Part shown: piece after piece, positions 1-5,071 of the stretch
Position numbering within the stretch: the stretch's first letter is position 1
How the letters are laid out: each line of letters starts with the position of its first letter
DNA from: a bacterium
GTDB taxonomy: Bacteria; Bacteroidota; Bacteroidia; B-17B0; Aurantibacillaceae
Length of the DNA stretch: 5,071 nt
Assembly: GCA_027364695.1 (NCBI GenBank)
Contig: DAHXOV010000355.1
Coordinates: forward strand, 1 to 5,071
Direction: 5' to 3'
Position numbers and translations under genes: made by a program
Notes under the pieces: generated by a model
Databases searched by the model: none
Told to the model about the DNA's origin: nothing
Seen by the model: the letters and a program-made list of their open reading frames with translations, nothing else

Positions 1-1374
1 GTAATAGGAAGTGGTCCAGGCGGATATATTACTGCGATTAGAGCATCGCAATTAGGACTGAAAACTGCTGTAGTAGAAAAAGAAGCATTGGGCGGAGTAT
101 GTTTGAATTGGGGATGTATTCCTACGAAGGCATTATTAAAAAGTGCCCAAGTGTTTGAATATTTAAAGCATGCCAAAGATTATGGTATTGCTGCGGAAAA
201 TATTAAGGCTGACTTTCCTGCTGTAGTTAAAAGAAGTAGAGATGTAGCAGACAGTATGAGCAAAGGTGTACAGTTCTTAATGAAAAAAAATAAAATTGAT
301 GTTATTGATGGTACTGCCAAGGTAAAACCCGGTAAAAAAGTAGAGGTTCAATTGAAAAAGGGAGGTACACAAACATATTCTGCACAACATATTATTATTG
401 CTGTAGGAGCGAGTTCCAGGCAATTACCCAACTTACCCCAGGATGGCAAACATATCATTGGTTATAGAGAAGCATTGACATTAAAAGATCAGCCCAAATC
501 AATGATCATAGTGGGTTCTGGTGCTATTGGTAGTGAGTTTGCTTACTTTTATGCCACTATGGGCACACAGCTTACATTGGTAGAATTTATGCCTGATATA
601 GTTCCATTAGAAGATGAAGAAGTATCAAAACAATTGGAAAAATCGTTCAAGAAAATCGGAATGGAAATAATGACCAGTGCTTCTGTGGAAAAGATAGATA
701 TTAAAAACAACAAATGCATTGCTACGATAAAAACTTCCTCTGGTAGTATTAGCAAAGAAGCCGATATTGTACTCTCGGCAGTGGGCATACAAGCCAATAT
801 AAAAGGTATTGGATTGGAAGAAACAGGTATTAAGACGGACGACAAAGGGAAAATTGTAGTAGATCAATATTACAAAACCAATGTCCCTGGTTATTATGCT
901 ATAGGAGATTGTGTGGGTGGTCAAGCACTTGCACATGTAGCCAGTGCAGAAGGAATTATTTGTGTGGAAAAAATCAAAGGACTGCATGCAGATCCGTTGG
1001 ATTACAACAATATTCCTGCATGTACCTATACATCGCCTGAAGTAGCATCTGTAGGATATACAGAGAAAAAGGCGAAAGAAGCCGGCTATGAAATTAAAAC
1101 AGGAAAGTTTCCTTTTACTGCGTCAGGAAAGGCAAAAGCATCAGGCGCCCCCGACGGCTTTGTAAAACTTATTTTTGATGCCAAATATGGTGAATTATTG
1201 GGTGCTCATTTAATAGGATACAATGTAACTGAAATGATTGCAGAGCTGGTAGCTGTGAGAAAATTAGAAACTACAGGACATGAATTGATAAAAACTGTAC
1301 ATCCACATCCTACTATCAGTGAGGCTATTATGGAAGCTGCTGCTGCTGCCTATGGTGAGGTTATTCATCTCTAA
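1..1374 (+). CDS. lpdA: Dihydrolipoyl dehydrogenase (E3), 5'-truncated by the window edge
   Basis: Flavoprotein that reoxidises dihydrolipoamide on the E2 subunit of pyruvate, 2-oxoglutarate and branched-chain dehydrogenase complexes (or the glycine cleavage system), passing electrons via FAD to NAD+; cytoplasmic. The frame is open from base 1, giving 457 residues; the family is about 465, so only some five to ten N-terminal residues are missing. Counting from the first visible codon: FAD-binding GSGPGG at residues 3-8; redox disulfide C34-LNWG-C39 followed by IPTK; NAD-binding GSGAIG at 172-177; second FAD motif AIGD at 300-303; dimer-interface YTSPEVASVG near 343-352; and the catalytic pair H436 and E441 in HPHPTISE. 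All catalytic residues are intact. The TTG at base 88 is an internal Leu codon, not the start. The true start and any promoter lie upstream of the window. The 3' end overlaps the convergent SpoIID-domain gene by 14 bp. Related flavoprotein reductases (mercuric, glutathione) are less likely given the lipoamide-type active site and C-terminus. Confidence 0.97.
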   Translation, partial: VIGSGPGGYITAIRASQLGLKTAVVEKEALGGVCLNWGCIPTKALLKSAQVFEYLKHAKDYGIAAENIKADFPAVVKRSRDVADSMSKGVQFLMKKNKIDVIDGTAKVKPGKKVEVQLKKGGTQTYSAQHIIIAVGASSRQLPNLPQDGKHIIGYREALTLKDQPKSMIIVGSGAIGSEFAYFYATMGTQLTLVEFMPDIVPLEDEEVSKQLEKSFKKIGMEIMTSASVEKIDIKNNKCIATIKTSSGSISKEADIVLSAVGIQANIKGIGLEETGIKTDDKGKIVVDQYYKTNVPGYYAIGDCVGGQALAHVASAEGIICVEKIKGLHADPLDYNNIPACTYTSPEVASVGYTEKKAKEAGYEIKTGKFPFTASGKAKASGAPDGFVKLIFDAKYGELLGAHLIGYNVTEMIAELVAVRKLETTGHELIKTVHPHPTISEAIMEAAAAAYGEVIHL

Positions 1375-2530
1375 AAAAATTCAATTTCTTTAGATCAATG
1401 AGTGTGATGTTTTGATAATAAAACTCAATCATTTGTTTAAATTCAAAACCTAATTTAGCCATTTTCATTGCGCCTTCTTGTGAAAGCCCTACACCGTGCC
1501 CAAATCCTCGTCCATAAAAAATAATACTATCCTTTGTCTCATTGAGTTCTATATCAAACAAAGTGGACATCAACTTTAATTCTTCTCGTATACTTTTGAG
1601 CGGGATTTTGACGCTATTGTATTGTATGTAGATGCTTCTATTGTACTGTTTGAAATTCAGGATATAATTCATTGCTTTTTCATCTTCTGTAGGATACTTG
1701 TATTTTTTTAGGTAGTTTTTCCATTCTTCTAAGCTTATTTTTTTTTTCCATTTGTAGCTTGGCATACCTATACTAAAGGTATCTTGAACGCTTCTTAAAT
1801 AATCTTTTTTACTGCCCCATATATCTTCTGAGTTGACTGTTTGTCCTCCGCTATTGCTGTGAAAAGCTGCTACTATCAAGTTTAATTCTTTATCTATAAT
1901 TACGATGTTATGTGTAGAAGCCACCGCTTCCTTAATAGGGGGGGCTAAGCAATCTCCATAATATACCTGACAATGTACTTCATCACACAAATTAAAACCT
2001 TCAGTAATATGTTTGTTCAGATGTGATAGGGCATAAGTCCTCACTAATACAGCTTGTGCTTTATAAAATTCAGGATGCCTGTCTTTTCCTACTTCTGCGC
2101 TTACTACACCACACACATAATCATCCAGATTCAGGACATTGACCAATGATAATTTTCCTGATAGGGCGCTTACTTTAAAGTTACCTTTATATGTTCTGCT
2201 TTTTTTTGAATGGTTAATAATGGAAAATTCCGAAATATAAATATCAGGTGAATAGAAATAAATATTTTTTGCTTTGAATTGCTTGCCATCTATATTATTC
2301 AATAGCACCAAAGAATCTTGAATAACCTCTATTTGGTAAAACTGTTGTGGATTTAATTTCCATAATTCTGTATTATTATCAAACTGTGCAGAGTATGCTG
2401 TTTGAAAAAAAACTTTTATACTTGTCAAGTTATAGGAAGATAAAATACCAATATTTACTAATTCCTGGGCAAACAGCGAATGAAAAAAAAATATTGTAAT
2501 GCAAATGTATATTTTAGTACTTAAATACAT
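1361..2530 (-). CDS. Secreted SpoIID/LytB-domain protein (putative peptidoglycan glycan-strand lytic enzyme)
   Basis: A 389-residue protein with the SpoIID/LytB domain. In spore formers SpoIID is a lytic transglycosylase acting on glycan strands stripped of stem peptides, and LytB is an amidase enhancer; here a role in peptidoglycan turnover in the periplasm is inferred. Residues 1-21 look like a signal peptide (K6, hydrophobic core 7-20, probable cleavage after A21 in LFA-QE). Residues 22-120 are a poorly conserved N-terminal part. The domain follows: LDDYVCGVVSAEV at 135-147 with E146 matching the catalytic Glu of SpoIID; a Cys pair C182 and C187 in CDEVHCQVY, at the position of the zinc-binding cysteines of clostridial SpoIID; HSNSGGQT at 224-231; and the signature GRGFGHGVGLSQEGA at 340-354. 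The start ATG lies 2 nt after the lpxB stop, so translation is probably coupled; no Shine-Dalgarno sequence is visible. The 3' end runs 14 bp into lpd. The gene is rich in homopolymers (coding A10, T9, C7). The domain call is firm; substrate and physiological role are not established. Confidence 0.92.
   Translation of the reverse strand: MYLSTKIYICITIFFFHSLFAQELVNIGILSSYNLTSIKVFFQTAYSAQFDNNTELWKLNPQQFYQIEVIQDSLVLLNNIDGKQFKAKNIYFYSPDIYISEFSIINHSKKSRTYKGNFKVSALSGKLSLVNVLNLDDYVCGVVSAEVGKDRHPEFYKAQAVLVRTYALSHLNKHITEGFNLCDEVHCQVYYGDCLAPPIKEAVASTHNIVIIDKELNLIVAAFHSNSGGQTVNSEDIWGSKKDYLRSVQDTFSIGMPSYKWKKKISLEEWKNYLKKYKYPTEDEKAMNYILNFKQYNRSIYIQYNSVKIPLKSIREELKLMSTLFDIELNETKDSIIFYGRGFGHGVGLSQEGAMKMAKLGFEFKQMIEFYYQNITLIDLKKLNFFRDE
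1738..1747. repeat. Homopolymer tract T10 (A10 on the coding strand)
   Basis: Ten consecutive T on the plus strand inside the SpoIID-domain gene, read as A10 in the coding strand and encoding K262-K264. It is the longest mononucleotide run I see in the window. Such runs can cause replication or transcription slippage; whether this one does is unknown, and the frame is intact as given. Confidence 0.6.
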
Positions 2531-2532
2531 TT

Positions 2533-3657
2533 TTAATTTTCATTGAGTGATAAATAAATTTTTTCTGCTAATTTTTTTGATGCGCCCGAACCACCTAATT
2601 TCTCTCGTAGTTTTTTATACTCTGCTTTTATTCTGGTTATATTTTCATTATCAAGTAGAATGTCTTCTAAAGCTGTTTTTAAGTTTTTTGGATTAAATTC
2701 ATTTTGTATTAATTCTTTTACTACTTCTTTCTCCATGATTAAATTTACCATGCTGATGTATTTTATATTTCTGATTAACATTTTAGCAATGTAATAAGAT
2801 AGATGTCCCCCTTTGTAACATACTACCTGTGGCAAGTTGAACAAAGCCGCTTCCATAGTAGAAGTTCCTGATTTAATGATTCCTGCATCAGAGAATTTTA
2901 ATACTGAATAAGTATCATCGTGTATTATACTTACATTGTTTGATAGATATTGGTCATAGATATTTTTTGAAAAGTGGGATAAACCAGCAATCAGAAAATG
3001 ATATTCCTTAAAATATTCTGTTACACTCAGCATTATAGGCAGAATAGATTTTATTTCTTGCAACCTACTTCCAGGTAATAAAGCAATGAATTTTTTATTG
3101 GGTAAATGATATTTCTGTATAAACTCATCTCGTTGAATAGAATCCTTTGATGCATGGATAATATCTAACAATGGATGTCCAACAAATTCTACATTATAGT
3201 TATATCTTCTATAGAATTCTGTTTCAAATGGAATAATCGTAAATAATTTATCTACATATTGTATGATGGTATGTATTCTGTTTTCTTTCCAAGCCCATAC
3301 TGTTGGTGATATGTAGTAATATACTTTCATTTTATTTTGCTTACACCATTTTGCCATTTTTAAATTAAACCCAGGATAATCTACCAGTATGACAACATCG
3401 TATTTATTTTTCAACAAATGTTTTTTTACAATACGAAAATTTTGCAATATCAACCTCAGATTCTTCAATACATCTATAAAGCCCATAAAAGCAGTTCTTT
3501 CCAGGGGAATTAAAGGGTTTTTTTCTAACACGTCTGCCATTTTCTTTCCACCAACAAAATCAACACTTGCATTTTTATCTATTCGTAACAACGCTCTCAA
3601 AAAATTAGAACTATGTAAGTCTCCCGATGGGTCGCCAGCTATAACAAAATACTTCAT
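2533..3657 (-). CDS. lpxB: Lipid-A-disaccharide synthase
   Basis: Glycosyltransferase (family GT19) that joins UDP-2,3-diacylglucosamine and lipid X (2,3-diacylglucosamine 1-phosphate) into the beta-1,6 disaccharide of lipid A, releasing UDP; a peripheral inner-membrane enzyme on the cytoplasmic side. The 374-residue length fits the family (about 370-390). Motifs in order: AGDPSGDLH at 7-15, MGFIDVL at 58-64, VDYPGFN at 92-98, YISPTVWAWKENRI at 115-128, IPFETEFY at 142-149, FVGHPLLD at 158-165, LLPGSRLQEI at 193-202, KSGTSTMEAAL at 262-272, ISMVNLI at 301-307 and GGSGASKKLAEKI near the C-terminus. The first motif usually reads AGExSGD; here Asp replaces Glu. The ATG places that motif at the usual distance from the N-terminus. 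It lies 17 nt after the stop of the small membrane-protein gene and 2 nt before the SpoIID-domain gene, all same-strand, consistent with one operon. No Shine-Dalgarno sequence is seen. Other lipid A genes (lpxA, C, D, K) are not in the window. Confidence 0.97.
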   Translation of the reverse strand: MKYFVIAGDPSGDLHSSNFLRALLRIDKNASVDFVGGKKMADVLEKNPLIPLERTAFMGFIDVLKNLRLILQNFRIVKKHLLKNKYDVVILVDYPGFNLKMAKWCKQNKMKVYYYISPTVWAWKENRIHTIIQYVDKLFTIIPFETEFYRRYNYNVEFVGHPLLDIIHASKDSIQRDEFIQKYHLPNKKFIALLPGSRLQEIKSILPIMLSVTEYFKEYHFLIAGLSHFSKNIYDQYLSNNVSIIHDDTYSVLKFSDAGIIKSGTSTMEAALFNLPQVVCYKGGHLSYYIAKMLIRNIKYISMVNLIMEKEVVKELIQNEFNPKNLKTALEDILLDNENITRIKAEYKKLREKLGGSGASKKLAEKIYLSLNEN

Positions 3658-3674
3658 TCTATTGCTTTATGTGA

Positions 3675-3995
3675 TTATTCATTTTCTCCGAAATACATCA
3701 AATAAATAATGTAAAACACAAAGAGCATTGTAGATGCTAGTATTCCTGCAGCTAATCTATTCTTATGCTTATTTAAAGACAAGTAAAAAGGCAACAAATT
3801 TGTAAGCACACACAGCTTAACTACACCATCCCACATACCGCCTAATTTTAAAAACCATATAAAGCGAAATGGAAAACTGATGTAGTAGTACTTCAACAGC
3901 CAAAACAAAACAAAGGTAGTAAAAGGAATCAGGAGACCTAATAGCATTCCTATCCACAACTTATCAAAAGTAGATTGTTTTATTTTTTCAAACAT
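3675..3995 (-). CDS. Small integral membrane protein of unknown function
   Basis: I do not recognise the family with confidence. With the start chosen here the protein has 106 residues: a short charged N-terminus (MFEKIKQSTFDK) and then probably three membrane segments at about 14-34, 56-74 and 82-102, ending in an acidic tail (GENE). No catalytic or metal-binding motif is visible. The frame stays open upstream to an ATG at 4103, but that 36-residue extension would cross the pgk promoter and overlap the pgk start on the other strand, and it reads as non-coding (basic and Cys-rich, then TLNHTDNWCK). ATG 3995 is therefore preferred; an ATG at 4046 is a second choice. The stop lies 17 nt before lpxB, so it is probably the first gene of the lpxB operon, and an envelope-related role can be inferred only from that. 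A real gene is likely because the frame has clear membrane-protein character and fills the space between divergent genes. Confidence 0.75.
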   Translation of the reverse strand: MFEKIKQSTFDKLWIGMLLGLLIPFTTFVLFWLLKYYYISFPFRFIWFLKLGGMWDGVVKLCVLTNLLPFYLSLNKHKNRLAAGILASTMLFVFYIIYLMYFGENE

Positions 3996-4035
3996 AGCCG
4001 CAATGATAATAAATTTACACCAGTTATCTGTATGA

Positions 4036-4071
4036 TTTAGAGTCATAATAAAAATAATTCGTCTATATTTG
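4036..4071 (+). promoter_or_regulatory. Candidate Bacteroidota-type promoter for pgk
   Basis: TATATTTG at 4064-4071 is a perfect match to the Bacteroidota -7 consensus TAnnTTTG recognised by the primary sigma factor of this phylum. At roughly the right distance upstream only a weak -33 candidate is present (TTTAG at 4036-4040, against TTTG). The box ends 14 nt before the pgk ATG, so transcription from it would give a leader of only about ten nucleotides. It sits in the sole intergenic region and points toward pgk. It is a sequence match only; no start site is demonstrated. Confidence 0.55.
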
Positions 4072-4085
4072 CACAAACTTTTTCT

Positions 4086-5071
4086 ATGAAAACCATTCAG
4101 CATTTCAACTTTAGGAACGAAAAAGTATTGGTACGCGTGGATTTTAATGTGCCAATAGATAAATCTACTTTATCAGTAACAGACGATACCAGAATAAAAT
4201 CAGCACTCCCTACCATCAAAAAAATATTGAATGATGGAGGATCTGTAATACTCATGTCTCACCTTGGCAGACCAAAAGGAACAAAAGAAAACAAGTATTC
4301 TCTATACCACACTGTTTCTACCATTGAAAAGCACCTCGGACAAAAAATAAAATTTGCTGATGATTGTATTTCTTCTTATGTTTTTGATCTATCAGCATCC
4401 TTACAACCAGGTGAAGTGCTATTGTTAGAAAATCTTAGATTTTACCCTGAAGAAGAAAAAGGAGACAGATCTTTTGCTGAAAAATTATCTAGACATGGTA
4501 CTTTTTATGTCAATGACGCATTTGGTACCGCTCATAGGGCACACGCCTCTACAACCATCATCGCACAACTTTTTGCTCAGAATAAAAAATGTTTTGGATA
4601 CCTTATGGCGAGCGAAGTTGAAAACTTAAGGAGAATGTTACATCATCCTCAGAAACCATTTACTGCTGTCATTGGTGGCTCTAAGGTAAGTGATAAAATA
4701 AAAGTGCTACAATCCCTTTTGAATGTAGCGGATAATATTATTATTGGCGGGGCTATGGCTTTTACTTTTATTAAAGCTAAGGGTGGGAATATCGGTACAT
4801 CCCTTTGTGAAAGCGATCACCTCATCACTGCATTAGACTTTCTGAGTGAAGTAGAACTAAGAAATTTAAAGGAAATTAGAAATATCAAAATATATCTTCC
4901 CACCGATGTGCTGTGTGCCAAAGAATTTGCTGATACACCAGACAAAACAACCTGCAATATTGAATCTATCCCCGAAAACTTTATAGGCTTGGATATTGGT
5001 CCAAAAAGTATAGAATTGTTCAAATATGTTTTACAATTCAGTAAAAGTATATTGTGGAATGGACCTATGGG
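4086..5071 (+). CDS. pgk: Phosphoglycerate kinase, 3'-truncated by the window edge
   Basis: Glycolytic enzyme that transfers the acyl phosphate of 1,3-bisphosphoglycerate to ADP, giving 3-phosphoglycerate and ATP (reverse in gluconeogenesis); cytoplasmic monomer. The frame starts at ATG 4086 and is open to the end: 328 complete codons plus two bases. The family is about 395 residues, so roughly 65-70 C-terminal residues, including the nucleotide-binding GGGDS loop, lie outside. Motifs: signature KVLVRVDFNVP at 13-23; R36 in DDTRIKSALPTI; SHLGRP at 58-63; ENLRF at 115-119; NDAFGTAHRAHAS at 143-155; GGSKVSDK at 197-204; GGAMAFTF at 221-228; LDIGPKS near 302-308; and WNGPM at 324-328, the usual last motif before the missing part. 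The 3-phosphoglycerate-binding basic residues R36, H59, R62, R118 and R151 are all present. The start puts the signature at its normal N-terminal position. The gene is divergent from the lpxB-side operon, and the Bacteroidota-type -7 box TATATTTG precedes it. Confidence 0.97.
   Translation, partial: MKTIQHFNFRNEKVLVRVDFNVPIDKSTLSVTDDTRIKSALPTIKKILNDGGSVILMSHLGRPKGTKENKYSLYHTVSTIEKHLGQKIKFADDCISSYVFDLSASLQPGEVLLLENLRFYPEEEKGDRSFAEKLSRHGTFYVNDAFGTAHRAHASTTIIAQLFAQNKKCFGYLMASEVENLRRMLHHPQKPFTAVIGGSKVSDKIKVLQSLLNVADNIIIGGAMAFTFIKAKGGNIGTSLCESDHLITALDFLSEVELRNLKEIRNIKIYLPTDVLCAKEFADTPDKTTCNIESIPENFIGLDIGPKSIELFKYVLQFSKSILWNGPM

Noticed and set aside
100..117. Trp inside the redox disulfide loop of lpd (CLNWGC) as an unusual active site
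   Set aside because: CLNxGC with a variable residue at this position is normal, and I recall the Trp form from other Bacteroidota E3 proteins.
549..987. Minus-strand open frames across 549-845 and 625-987
   Set aside because: They lie fully within lpd, which has strong family motifs throughout; the antisense products have no recognisable features.
1398..1435. Possible terminator hairpin near the lpd/SpoIID junction (TGAGT and ACTCA arms)
   Set aside because: Only five paired bases with a long loop and no following U-run; not a credible intrinsic terminator.
3389..3709. Plus-strand open frame over the start of lpxB
   Set aside because: Antisense shadow of the conserved N-terminal part of lpxB; its product is an unstructured mix of Phe, Asn and Lys with no motif.
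4010..4017. TAAATTTA as a -7 box for the minus-strand operon
   Set aside because: It differs from TAnnTTTG at the G, is self-palindromic AT-rich sequence, and has no convincing -33 partner.
4031..4047. Small inverted repeat TATGA-7 nt-TCATA in the divergent intergenic region
   Set aside because: Five-base arms in AT-rich DNA are expected by chance; too weak to call an operator, although its place between divergent genes is suggestive.
3996..4103. N-terminal extension of the small membrane-protein frame to an ATG at 4103
   Set aside because: It would overlap the pgk start and its -7 box on the opposite strand and adds a non-hydrophobic, low-quality 36-residue stretch; ATG 3995 gives a coherent small membrane protein.
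4817..5023. Minus-strand open frame within pgk
   Set aside because: Shadow of a clearly coding pgk region; no start context or motif supports it.

Overview
The window reads as an ordinary core-genome segment of an AT-rich Gram-negative bacterium, most likely a member of the Bacteroidota (Chitinophaga/Sphingobacteria-like). Four things point there: a lipid A synthesis gene, an almost complete absence of Shine-Dalgarno sequences before the starts, a TATATTTG element (the Bacteroidota -7 box TAnnTTTG) just upstream of pgk, and the style of the dihydrolipoyl dehydrogenase and Pgk proteins. The lineage is inferred from these features, not from a search.

Layout from left to right. (1) Bases 1-1374, plus strand: dihydrolipoyl dehydrogenase (E3 of the 2-oxoacid dehydrogenase complexes), lacking only the first few codons. 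(2) Bases 1361-3995, minus strand: a tightly packed run of three genes read right to left. They are a 106-residue membrane protein of unknown function, lpxB (lipid A disaccharide synthase) and a secreted SpoIID/LytB-domain protein. Gaps are 17 nt and 2 nt, so they are probably one transcript. The last gene converges on lpd and overlaps its 3' end by 14 bp. (3) Bases 3996-4085: a 90-bp divergent intergenic region, the only real non-coding stretch, carrying a good promoter candidate for pgk. (4) Bases 4086-5071, plus strand: phosphoglycerate kinase, cut off by the window end after about 328 of roughly 395 residues.

Functionally, the two outer genes belong to central carbon metabolism (glycolysis; pyruvate and 2-oxoglutarate oxidation). 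The inner minus-strand run looks envelope-related: LpxB works at the inner membrane on the outer-membrane lipid anchor, the SpoIID-domain protein is exported and probably acts on peptidoglycan, and the small protein sits in a membrane. I see no RNA genes, CRISPR array, insertion sequence, phage gene or attachment site. I did not find a convincing new system. The items most worth checking are the lpxB-SpoIID pairing with its uncharacterised membrane partner, and the long homopolymer tracts in the SpoIID-domain gene.
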